Shown: positions 23,201 through 33,024 of the stretch, in pieces
Position numbering within the stretch: position 1 is the stretch's first letter
How the letters are laid out: each line of letters begins with the position of its first letter
Origin: Meloidogyne chitwoodi
Lineage: Eukaryota > Nematoda > Chromadorea > Rhabditida > Meloidogynidae
Length of the DNA stretch: 64,000 bases
Assembly (NCBI GenBank): GCA_015183035.1
Contig: JACZZP010000005.1
Coordinates: 62,001 to 126,000, forward strand
Direction: 5' to 3'
The notes under the pieces: generated by a model
Seen by the model: the letters and a program-made list of their open reading frames with translations, nothing else
Database searches by the model: none
Told to the model about the DNA's origin: nothing
Position numbers and translations under genes: made by a program

Positions 23201-24201
23201 TTCTAAAAATAATATTTTTATTTGCAAGAAATATAAAACAAACATTAGCAACTTGAAGAGCTTCTTCCATTTCTCTAATAATTTGGCGTAAATGGTCATT
23301 TTCAATAAGCAATTCCTCGTAATCAGATGGAGGAAAGTTTTGTTGTTTCTTGACAGGGCTTTTAATTTGTGGAGGAGAAAAATCATCATAGTTTTTGTTA
23401 TCGATATTAAAGTTAACCTTCTTTCGTTTTTTTCTAATTGTTCCATCAAAATTTTGTTGTTGTGTTTCGGTTGTGTAAGAAGAACATCCATCTTCGGCTG
23501 GATCAACAGGTGGAGGTGTGCCGCCTTAAAAATTGTATAATTAAAAAAACTTTTAAAAAATAAAACCGAGTCTAAGTTGAGGAATAGCACGGCCAGGAGA
23601 AAATCTATGAGGACTTCTTGAACGATTTTGCCGAATAGTTCCAATAGAATTTGAATTTAAACCAATATTATCAACCAAATCAATTGTTTCGGTAGCAACA
23701 TCATGTAGTTGTTTTGCATCCAATTCTTGCAATCGTCTATTAACAATATGAACAGCCAAAGATTTTGATTGAGCAACTTGTCCCTGTTCATTGCACATTT
23801 CTTGTAAGTCAATTATTTGCCTTTCTTTTGCTAATACTAAATTGTTCATTTCATCTATACGAAGATCCTTTTGTTTGATTTGTTCTTGAATTTGTTGAAG
23901 GTCTATTTCAGTAAGTGCTTCTCGTTTAATAGTCTGAAGAAAATTTAAATTTTAAAAAATATAAAAACTTACATCTCGCTCCTCTGTTGTACTTAATAAT
24001 TGTGCCCTCAAATCAATATTAGCATCTTCAACTTTATTTAAACGAGTTTGCAGATTAACATAAAGTTGAATCAATTCGGATTTATCCTGGGAAACAGAAA
24101 AAATTGAAAAATTAAAAATATTTTTAAATTCATACCATTTTAGATAAATCATTTTGCAGAATATTCAATGAAGACTTGGAATAATTTTTGTCCGCGAGCA
24201 T
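17265..24201 (-). CDS. Large coiled-coil protein with acidic W-x-W/F tail (unassigned)
   Basis: One gene of about 21 exons and roughly 1,500 residues, from ATG 24201 to TGA 17267-17265. Most exons encode heptad-rich coiled coil (for example 'ELIQLYVNLQTRLNKVEDAN' near 24090 and 'ENDHLRQIIREMEEAL' near 23300). A non-helical Ser/Arg/Pro segment 'RSRSPHRFSPGRA' (about 23600) interrupts it. The last two exons encode a disordered acidic tail with repeated tryptophan motifs: DLWNWDEKEE (about 17780), NIWEFNEEK (17705), NIWSWRDEEK (17650), DNWAWNDDDDD (17555) and the C-terminal DNWGDF (17270). Such W-x(1-6)-[WF] acidic motifs bind the delta-COP homology domain, and W-acidic motifs also bind kinesin light chain. 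A vesicle tether or cargo adaptor role is therefore plausible but inferred. Introns carry a hAT-like element (20277-21410) and a SINE (19386-19538). I cannot name an orthologue. Confidence 0.72.
19386..19538 (-). mobile_element. tRNA-derived SINE, copy 1 (intron of coiled-coil gene)
   Basis: Shares both flanks and the tRNA-like core with 63065-63227. On the minus strand: a 5' part with 'GAAAGTATATGA', a tRNA-like body 'GTGGTTTAGTCGGTTGTCCT' and 'GGTTCGATTCCATCAACC', and a tail 'TTTTTCCGCAACATGAACAT'. Matching sequence outside the tRNA-like core shows it is one dispersed element. Confidence 0.8.
20277..21410. mobile_element. Second non-autonomous hAT-like element with exact 8-base TSD
   Basis: Termini TAGTGCTCGG (20277-20286) and CCGAGCACTA (21401-21410) are exact inverted repeats, flanked by ATAAAAAG at 20269-20276 and 21411-21418. 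Subterminal arrays are built of CCGGATCCGG/CCGGACCGG units (about 20310-20450 and 21235-21400). The centre carries three units with the same GCCTGCGGCGCT core as the element at 13463-14328 (20814-20825, 20906-20917, and a variant near 20968). There is no transposase frame in the 1,134 bases. It sits inside one intron of the coiled-coil gene. Confidence 0.88.
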
Positions 24202-24732
24202 TTCTACAGTTATTGTAGTTTAACAGAAATAATAAAATATATCTATTTTAAAAGATATAGTTCAGCGAAAATTGCAACGTCTGTTATGTTTAATGAAAAG
24301 TTTCGGTAAAATTTACAATCAATATCAACAAAAATCGTTCCACGTAATTATATTTAATTTAGTTTGACCGAAATGTCTCTTTTCCATTTGCAGCTATACA
24401 CTTTCAAAAAGGTAAAATTTGAAATATCAAATCAAATAAAGTTTCAAAATACATAAAATTTAGAGAATCGTGTCTAGACATTTCGTCGAATGAAATGGCA
24501 CGACATTTCGTCCAAACGGCAAAAAATCGTAGGCTAGAGTAAACGAAATGTAGTTTTTTGCCTTAGAGGCGAAATGTCGTGCAATTTGTTCGACAAAATG
24601 TACAGGTCCCTAGAGAATGGTGGATTAGAGAAAAAGAACAAAATTTTTTTCTCTAAACTCTATTCCTTCTAGATTTTGCATTTATGAATTTTTATTAATT
24701 TTAATTTTTTTTTGCAAGTTGATTATACTTAA
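24202..24732. other. Divergent promoter region with one MITE
   Basis: Lies between the ATGs of the coiled-coil gene (-) and the uL14m gene (+), so it should hold both promoters. The only structured feature is the 142-base foldback element at 24469-24610. Confidence 0.5.
24469..24610. mobile_element. Foldback MITE, copy 1, with 8-base TSD
   Basis: A 142-base near-palindrome. The left arm contains 'ACATTTCGTCGAATGAAAT' and the right arm the inverse 'TTGTTCGACAAAATGTACAG'. It is flanked by TAGAGAAT at 24461-24468 and 24611-24618. A related copy is at 30903-31030. The 8-base duplication suggests a hAT-type source. Position is between two divergent genes. Confidence 0.78.
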
Positions 24733-25412
24733 ATGTTTTTGTTTTCATCAACATCCACCAATTTTATTTTAAAACCTGTTTATCAACTTTTATCGCAATT
24801 GAGACAACGAAGTGGTAATGGACGATGGTATCCTCAACCATTGTATATATTTATATTATTTTTATATTTTCATGTTTTTTTAGTGATGAAATGAGTAGGC
24901 ATCGAACTCGGCCTCCAACCTATGGAATCCATCGAAAAACTGATCTAATTTGTATTGACAATTCAGAGATTGGAAAGGATGCAAACATGAGTGGAAGACT
25001 TGCCTATTGTATTTGGGTCTACAAAAGAGGATATCGAAAAAGGCATATGCCTAAGGCGGAACTTGGAGATAAGGTTTATTTGTTTTTTTCAACATATTTA
25101 AATTTTTAATAATATAAATTAAAGATTCTTGTTGCAATTCGTGGCGAAATGCGTAGGGCAATTGTTGTTGGTGCGCGACAACACTATTTTATTAGAAAAC
25201 ACGGAATTCCTTCATCAGATACAAATAATATAGTCCTTTTGGTATAATAAACATATATATTAATGTCCAAATAAAACATCTTTATTTAGGATGACAAAGA
25301 AAATCCAATCGGGAATCGCGTTCTTGGCCCAATGCCTTCACATTTGATGCGATTGCGTGAGAAACAACCGATTCTGCAGAAAGTTTGTGCATTAGGGAAA
25401 AAATTCTTTTGA
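24733..25412 (+). CDS. mrpl-14: Mitochondrial ribosomal protein uL14m (MRPL14)
   Basis: Component of the mitochondrial large ribosomal subunit. Exon 1 (ATG 24733) encodes a Ser/Arg-rich presequence without acidic residues ('MFLFSSTSTNFILKPVYQLL') that fits mitochondrial import, and splices at 'CCATT|GTATAT' to the exon starting with 'FDEMSRHRTRPPTYGIH'. The uL14 core follows: 'DLICIDNSEIGKDANMSGRL', 'MPKAELGDK', 'ILVAIRGEMRRAIVVGARQH', 'SSDTNNIVLLDDKENPIGNR', 'VLGPMPSHLMR'. The end 'KVCALGKKFF' is normal for the family. Stop at 25410-25412. Length is close to the usual about 140-150 residues. Confidence 0.9.
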
Positions 25413-25546
25413 TGTTATTTTTTGTTAGCGAAATTTTTTTGATTTACAATAAATATTTTAATTTTGTAAGGTATTTTGTTAGTTTAAATAATTTTTAGAT
25501 ATATGTATATGAAAAATTTAAAAATAAAATTTACTTTTTCTTCTCA

Positions 25547-28500
25547 TTATTTGTCAAGCATCGGCAGTGGAGGATCGTGAAAGAATAAAATAATAAGTAT
25601 AGCACCACTAATAACTGTCACAAGAAATGTTGAAATTGAAACGAATGCGCATAGAGAAAGCACTGAAAGACAAAATTCTGGGGGATAACGTGATGATGTG
25701 AATTGTTTTCTACCAAGGGGAAGAGCCTCTGAAAAATTAAAAAAAAATTATTTTTTTTAAATCACAGTATTTTTTTACTTTTTTGTTTAAAATCATTATT
25801 TTGATCGATAGGGTCAAACACAGTTATTAAAGGCGAGTGTAACTCCCATTCATTTGATTTATTTAAGGAATAATCCCTTCTAACACGTTTTGCATTGTCA
25901 AAAGAATCAGATATGACAGGTGAACATTGGGGAGGCTGCAAATAATTAAAATTATGAAAAAATTATTAAAATTTATGTTCATACAGTAATGCCATCACAG
26001 CGACCTGAGTCACGCAAACAAACAGTAATTGAGCACTATAATAAATTTTAAATTAAAATTTTAAAAAATTGCCTGAAATCCAATCATATCTCCATCTGGA
26101 AATTTTGCTACAGCTGATAGAACATAAGCTTTTAATGAATTTTCATCATAGATTGGTGTTTGTAAAATTAGTGGGTCAAGTGAACACCTGAAAATTATTT
26201 AAAAATTATTTTATTTTTAAAATATTTATTTTTTAATTTTTTGAAAATGGCCAAACAATTAAATTTTCGGTAAATAACCAGTTGGTGTCCTACCTGTCCG
26301 CAAAGAGAATTCGCTCTTTTCTTTCCTTCTCTTGCATTTTTGGCGTTATGAGAAGTGCACTCTTATTTTTCCTCTACACTGTAATATGCCTTTTGGCACT
26401 TGGAAATAAAGGGGTAAAATAATTAAAATTAATTAATAATAAAGCGAAAATATATTTATTTTAAAAGTGACCAAAGATTAATAATCAAAGATCATAAATT
26501 TTGGATAACATTTTCAAATATATTTATAGATCAGGTGAATATCAATCTTTTATGGGATTATAATGAAGGGATAAAAACCAGTAAAAGGACAAATATTTAG
26601 GTAATTCTGTAATATGTCTCATCTTCGGACAATTCTGAATCTTAATCTTAAATATATTTTCGCTTTATTATTAATTAATTTTTATTACAGAAACTGAATT
26701 GCCTAAATATTTGTCCTTTTACTGGTTTTTATCCCTTCATTATAATCCCATAAAAGATTGATATTCACCTGATCTATAAATATATTTGAAAATGTTGTCC
26801 CAAATTTATAATCTTTGATCATTTATAAAATAAACATGTATTTTCACTTTATTATTAATTATTTTCCTTTTCCCTCTATGTGCCAAGGCATACTATAATT
26901 GAAAAGGAAAAATAAGAGTGCACTTCTCATAACGCCAAAAATGCAAGAGAAGGAAAGAAAAGAGCGAATTCTCTTTGCGGACAGGTAGGACACCAACTGG
27001 TTATTTACCAAATTTTCTTATAATCCTCTTAAGTATATTAAATTCTCTCCCCTTTAAAGAATTATTATTATTTTGGCCAAAAACAATTTAAAATCTCAAT
27101 AAGCGAAAGTATAATCCTCTTCCAATAATTTTTATTTCGATATTAAAAAAGAACAATTCAGTTCGAATTTTTAATATTTTTAAAATTATAAAAAAATCTA
27201 AAATAGAACGCAAAAAATGTTTATTATTATTTATTTTTTAATTTTTCTATTTTTTACTACTTGTTATTCAAACGAAGAATGTGTACAAGTAATTGGTCGT
27301 TTACTTTGTCAAAAAGACCAGAAACGAGTAATTAATTCAGAGGTCCAACTTTGGGAATTGGATAGTCCGTTAAATGTATTTTTTGATAAAATTTAAAAAA
27401 AACTAAAATTTTAGTCAAATATTGGTTCTGGAATGAATCCAATTGATCCAGATGATGAGGTGATTACATATTTTAAAAATTTTAGAAAAATAATGAAGAC
27501 AAAAAAATCTAACATTAAAATTAAGGTTACTTTTACTAAAGTTAATACAGAGGATGGGGAATTTCAACTAAGTGGCTGTGGGCAAGATCATGATTGGCTA
27601 CCGGGTGTAATTAACAGACCAGAATTGTAAAATAAAATATAAAAATAATTAAATTAAAAATATTTAGTTATTTAAAAGTTCGACATCGATGCAATAATAG
27701 AGGAAATAATAATATATTAAATATAAATAATAATGCAAGTTTCTCAGATGTTTATTACAAAATAGCAGGAGAACAAGAAACAAAAATTGTGCTTCCAGTA
27801 TTTCGAAAACCAGAAACTTCTTTTACAAATGGAACACAGGGAAATTCTACAACATTTGATTGGCATTTAAAACACCCTATTGAATTGTCAGAAGATACAA
27901 TAATAGTAGCAACAACAGGACCAGCTATTGGGTTCAACGGAATAAATTACAATCTTGATGAGAATTTGGAAGGAGATTAACATAAATTACAATAATATAA
28001 CAATGAAAACTTAATTTATTAGTAATTAAACTTGAATTGTAAAATTAGAATTGAGATTGTAAAACTTAAAACTTTATTAGAAGAGATGAAAACAAACTTG
28101 TTCTAGTAATTAAACTTGAATTGTAAAATTAGAAATGAAATTGTGAAACTTAAAACTGTTAGAGTACATAAATTATAAAACTTAAAAAATAAAACATACC
28201 CTCTACTATCCAAAACTTGAGCTCTTCGATTTTTCCCATCATCTACAAAACAGTCGTGCACAAGCAATCCATAAAGATCAACTAGTCGTTGTTGTTCTTT
28301 CTCTCTTGATTCTACTAATTCTACATTTCTGCGACAAGTCCATTCGTGTTCCAAAGTCTCTCCAACTTGAACATTTTGAACCTAATTTTATTTTTTTAAA
28401 TAAAAAATAAAAATTTTTAAAAATACTTGTTCAGTAGTTTTTTGTCCGTGTATTTGATATGAACATTGCGGTGGTTGCATTTGATTGCTTATTGGAATTA

Positions 28501-30378
28501 CTGGTGGTGGACTAAAAAATAAATAAAAATTAAAAAAAAAAGTAAAAAAAATTTAAAATAGAAATTTATTTACCTAACATCAATTTGTGCGCTTAATGTT
28601 CTTTCAGGTTCTTGATAAGCACACTGAATATTGTATGCCCTGTCGACACGAGTTATGTAAAAAATAAAAATTATTTTATTTGTAAAATAATTTTTTTTAT
28701 TTAATGAAAAATAATTTTTAAAGATATTAATAAAAAAACTTATAAAATTTGGATGGAAGCTGACAACAACAGTAAATGAAAGTCTTGTTCCTGGAGGATC
28801 TGCCTTAAAAAATAATATTTAATTTTGTAAAACTTGAAATTGTAAAAATAAGATTGCAAAACTTGTAACAAAACTTGAAACTTTAGCTAAATAATCGTAA
28901 AACTTGAAATTGCAAAAATAAGATTGTAAAACTTGAAATTCCAATTAAGTTTTAATTAAAATTTTACAATTTTATCTCTTCTTGTATTGCATTCACCAAT
29001 ACGAACCCACAACTCAGCAATATTTTTATTCAAATTATTTTCATTATTTAGAAGACTTCTCCTTCGCTTCTTTAATAAAAGTAGCTTTTGAGGGTTTGTT
29101 GTTTCTTCTATTTCTTGTTTATTACAATCATCACAGGGAGGACAAATCTGAAAATTAATTTTTGTGATATTTTTTATTTAAAAAAATTTAAATTAAATTT
29201 TTAAAATACCAAAGGACATTCTCCATTAGAATCTGGACTTAATTTACTTCCATAACGTTTAAACCATTGCCCATCTAATCCAGGTTTTCCTGTTAAAAAA
29301 CTTCTCCATCTTTTCAATTGTTCGGCTGATCCAGCTGCTGGAAAATGTGAAGGTATTGGTATTTGTGCAGAATTAACATTTTTTCTTCTTTTTAATTCCT
29401 TAAAAAATAAAAAAATATTTTCTTAAATTTTTAGAAAACCTCCAAAAGTTGATGTATAGTTTCCTCTGTATCAACATCCTCCCATTCATTTTCTGTTGCT
29501 TTATTACCTATAAAACTTTTTTTTTTCAAATAATAATATTTAAATACCTATTTTACTTTCATTTATTTGTTTATCATCATTTTTTAAATTTTGTTGAATT
29601 CCTTCGTTTTTTTCGGTATTTAATGTACTCCTTTAATTAAAATTTTTTATTATTTTATTTTAAAAATTATAAACCTTTGTATACATTTTGAATTATCAAA
29701 TTCGCCTTTGACATAAACCCGTCCAAAAAAAGTTTTTTTTGTTTGAACCTTAAAGTTTTTTAAATTTATTTTTTACAAAAGTACCTTAAAATGTACAAAT
29801 TCACGTTCACATTCTACTTGTGGAGTTCCTAATAATTTGAAATTAATTTTTTTTAAATTTTAAATTACCAATAATCCCATTATCTACATCTAAGGAAGCG
29901 TTAATTAGTTGATTTTCCAATATTATCTGAATTTTATTTTTTGTTTAAAAAATTAAATTATTTAATATTTTTCTCTTAAATAAAAAAAATTTTTTTCTTA
30001 AAAAATATTTTCTCATCCATCAATTTTTCAAGTACATAAAATAAGGCCATCAGCCAACTATGAGTAATGGATGATGACCTTGACCAAAATAAAAATAATT
30101 ATATACAAAAATGTTCGTTTTTTCCCAGCAGTTGGAAATAATTAAAAAAAAATTTTTTTATAAAATAAAAAAATTAATTAATTAAAAAAAATTACAAAAA
30201 TGCCAAAAGCTGCTAGAAAAATAAATTTTGCTTTTTTCCACCCAAAAAGTTGTTGTCGTCTTTCCAGTTTGAAGTTGACAACTTTAATAATTAATAAAAA
30301 AATGAAATTTTGTAGCAATTTTTGTTTAATTATTTTCGATTGTTGTTCTTTGTGATTTGAATAATAAGTGAAAAACAT
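25547..30378 (-). CDS. ZP-domain (cuticlin-like) transmembrane protein
   Basis: Extracellular-matrix protein of the nematode zona-pellucida/cuticlin class. About 18 exons. The 5' exon (30378-30197) is tentative; it ends in a hydrophobic segment ('AKFIFLAAFGIF') that could be a signal anchor and joins in phase to 'IILENQLINASLDVDNG'. ZP-N starts with 'TPQVECEREFVHFKV' and 'FFGRVYVKGEFDNSKCIQR' (about 29860-29690). A charged insert of more than 150 residues follows, including 'ICPPCDDCNK' (about 29150). The ZP-C half reads 'YNIQCAYQEPERTLSAQIDV', 'VGETLEHEWTC', 'LLVHDCFVDDGKNRRAQVLD', 'CSLDPLILQTPIYDENSLKA', 'FQCSITVCLRDSGRC'. A dibasic 'KRVRR' likely consensus cleavage site (about 25890) precedes the C-terminal membrane helix (about 25650-25575). 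One intron (about 28195-26190) contains another gene and a transposon. Confidence 0.8.
26269..27009. mobile_element. Long-TIR foldback transposon, copy 1
   Basis: A 741-base element whose halves are inverted copies. Both ends carry GGTAAATAACCAG (inverted at 27009), followed by about 300 bases of matching arm including 'TACCTGTCCGCAAAGAGAAT'. The flanks repeat AAATTTTC (26261-26268 and 27010-27017). There is no transposase. A shorter relative is at 49210-49809. Long TIRs with 8-9 base duplications point to Mutator-like or hAT-like foldback elements. It lies in the ZP-gene intron, 207 bases before the ATG of the nested gene. Confidence 0.85.
27217..27980 (+). CDS. Transthyretin-like (TTL) secreted protein, nested gene
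   Basis: A member of the nematode transthyretin-like family, usually small secreted proteins of unknown binding function. Three exons. The first starts with a signal peptide ('MFIIIYFLIFLFFTTCYS') directly followed by the family opening 'CVQVIGRLLCQKDQKRV' and 'SEVQLWELDSP'. Exon 2 has 'DPDDEV' and 'EDGEFQLSGCGQDHDW'. Exon 3 begins in phase as 'FYLKVRHRCN' and continues past the usual family end to about 228 residues, adding an N-rich stretch and 'FDWHLKHPIELSEDTII'. The whole gene lies on the strand opposite to the ZP gene, inside one of its introns. The foldback transposon just upstream may contribute to its promoter (inference). Confidence 0.85.
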
Positions 30379-31242
30379 ATTACAAAAAGCATATCTAATT
30401 ATAAAAATGAATATAGTAAATTATGATTTAATTATTTTTTGCCAATTCTTCAACTTATAATTCTTAAATAAATATTATTTTAATTTTTGTGAAACATAAA
30501 AATATTAAAAAATTACCATTAATACAAATAACCAACTGGCAAGTAAAAAATAAGAGGGAAAAAATGTGTTTGGAAGGATATATTGAGGTAGGGGGTTACA
30601 AGGAATTTTGAGGATGAAATGAAATAAATTGGTAAAAATGGGTGTGAAGGGTCGCGCAGAGGTGGTTTTGTAAAAGTGTGTTGTATATGCTAGGAAATGG
30701 ATAAGTTTCTATTATTATTAAAAAAAGAGAAGGTAAAAGGGAACTTTTAAGTATTTTCTAATTTAAGAATTGTATTAAAATATATTTTTAAACTCAAAAA
30801 AAAAAAGAAAAAGAGGATTGTAATATTAAAATAATAATACAAAAAATAGAGAAAGTTTAGGAACTGGAGAAGAACAAAATTTGATGGGTCAGAAACGTAT
30901 AAGGGAACCTGTACATTTCGTCGAACAAAATTGCACGACATTTCGCCTCTACGGCAAAAAATCTACATTTCGTTTACAACGAGCCCACGGTTTTTTGCTG
31001 TGGGACGAAATGTCGTGCAATTTTGTTCGAGAGAAAACATAGAAATATTACATAATGCCAATTTATAAATATATAATTAAATATTAATTTTTTAAAAAAG
31101 TTTAGTAAATTATCAGAATTTTTGTGATTTTTTATTTAAAATTTTTTTAAATAATTTTATTCTTATTTAAGATTATTATGAAATATTTTTCTGATAAATT
31201 TTTTGAATAAAAAATTTTTTTCAATTTTTTTTCCACCTTCAT
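30379..31242. other. Intergenic, no gene seen
   Basis: Between the tentative ZP 5' exon and the stop of the first GT31 gene. AT-rich, with one foldback MITE relic (30903-31030) and no supported exon. Confidence 0.45.
30903..31030. mobile_element. Foldback MITE, copy 2 (right end truncated)
   Basis: Starts 'GGGAACCTGTACATTTCG', then 'AATTGCACGACATTTCG', and ends with the inverse 'CGAAATGTCGTGCAATTTTG'. It matches the arms of the copy at 24469-24610. The right end stops at 'TTGTTCGA', before the outer part of the arm, and no target duplication is visible. Confidence 0.72.
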
Positions 31243-32757
31243 TTAACATTTTAAACTATGTAGCTTTTTATATTCTTCTATATACGCTGAAGTACTTGAA
31301 AGACTCCTTTGAAATATACAGAAAATTAAAGGTTGTCCATGTTCACATTCTTCATCTTCTTCCAACTAAATTATACATATGTTTACTTTTTATAAATTTA
31401 TTAAAACAAACAGGTCCATCCCGAAAATGATAATGATCATGATTAATACGAGAAACATTTCCTTTATCAGATAGTATTCCAGTATAAATAATATCTTCTA
31501 TATGCATAGCATATACTTCTGCAGTATGTTTCATAATGGAAGTGATAGCTTTACTATTTGCAAAATATGTTGAGCCATGCAGGTAAGGTGGAAAGGTTTC
31601 TTTTGGATATTCAGTGGGAGATACATACCTAAAATTATATTATTCTGATTTCTAAACTTAAATATAAAAGTAATTGAAGTTAAAACTTAATTGTGATAGT
31701 CAGAAATAAATAAACTTGGAATTGTAAATAAATTACAATCGTAAGAAATAAATAAACTTGGATTGTAAATAAAAATACAACAATCAGAAATTCTGATTTG
31801 TAAATATTTCTACAATTAATATAATACATACCATTTATGATGTTTATCCCTTATTGGAATTACATCATCATATCTAAGTCCAAAAAATGCGAGGCCATTT
31901 TCAGTCTCATTAAGTTGCTTTTCGAATCTATTATCTAACCAAAATTTCCATCTAGGTATATCAAAAATTGTATCATCATCAATTTTCATAACATATTCTG
32001 CATTTGAGCACCATTTTTGTTGCCATTGAAAAGCAACACCCGTCTAATAAAAACAAATAATTAATATTTCAAGACTCAAATATACCTTAAATTGTAAATT
32101 ATTGTAGCCTTCAGCAATATTATATCGGATTAAATCATTAAATTGTAAATGTTCTTCTAACAATATTTTATCCAATTTATCACCGTTTTCCTCCCCTGTT
32201 GATGGGGCTCCAATTACAAAGTGAATTATTATTGTATTATTCTAAAGTAAAAAAATTATTTTATAAAAAATAAACAAATTTTTTACCGCATCTTTTGCCC
32301 AACTATTTCTAATTCCCATACGTCTTTGTAATGATTCTCTTCTGCTCATAACTAGCATTAACAATTTTATTTGTTTTCCTTTACAGAAATTAACTAAAGG
32401 TTGTTCCATTTTATAATGTTTTTGAATATTTGAGAAAGCTAATGTAAAACTAATTAATTTTATTTGATTTTGTTTGATAACAATATTTGGTATTTTAGGT
32501 AGTACTAGGCCTTTAAATTTAATTAGTAGCAAAATAAAAATTAAACAAACTGTCGCAACTAAGAATATACGAAAAAAGCGGGAGAAAAGGCTCCTAAATT
32601 TAAAAATTTAATTAAATTATAAAATTATATTTTTTAACTTAATCTTACAAAATACTTACCAAGAAAATTTATGTTTAAAAATAATCCATTTTTGTGAAAA
32701 ACAAGTACTTGATCTAGTAACAATAAGAGAATTAGTTTCCATTAAATAACTAAGCAT
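31243..32757 (-). CDS. GT31 beta-1,3-galactosyltransferase-like, tandem copy 1
   Basis: Golgi type II membrane glycosyltransferase of family 31. ATG 32757 opens a short cytoplasmic exon ending '...HKFSW', spliced to a membrane anchor 'FLVATVCLIFILLLI'. The catalytic domain shows 'IKLLMLVMSRRESLQRRMGI' with 'IRNSWAKD' (the GT31 R-x-W motif region), the metal-binding DxD site as 'KIDDDTIFDIPRW' (about 31970), 'YLHGSTYFANSKAI' and the 'IEDIIYTGIL' version of the ED-x-x-x-G motif (about 31490). The last exon reads 'EECEHGQPLIF' and ends 'LHSLKC'. The acceptor is not named by the sequence; GT31 also includes GlcNAc and GalNAc transferases. It is more diverged from copies 2 and 3 than they are from each other. 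Confidence 0.85.
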
Positions 32758-33024
32758 TTATTTAATTTTTAATATAAAGAATATTTAATAAAAATATTTT
32801 TTAATTTTAAAACATTTATTTATTTAGTTATAAATAAACAATAGTAATAAATAAAAAAATTACGAGAATTATATGTATAAAGTTTTAGTTAAGAAAATTT
32901 AAAAAAAATAAGAAAAAATAATGACAACACGACAAAAATAACCTTATTTTACAAAATAAAAAAATTAAAAAAAACGAGGATAAATTACTTATATTAAAAT
33001 AATAATTAATTTTAAGATTTTTGC

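Noticed and set aside
17265..24201. CEP290 or another named centrosomal/golgin protein
   Set aside because: Some segments such as 'ENDHLRQIIREMEEAL' recall CEP290, but heptad proteins look alike and no diagnostic domain is visible, so no name was given.
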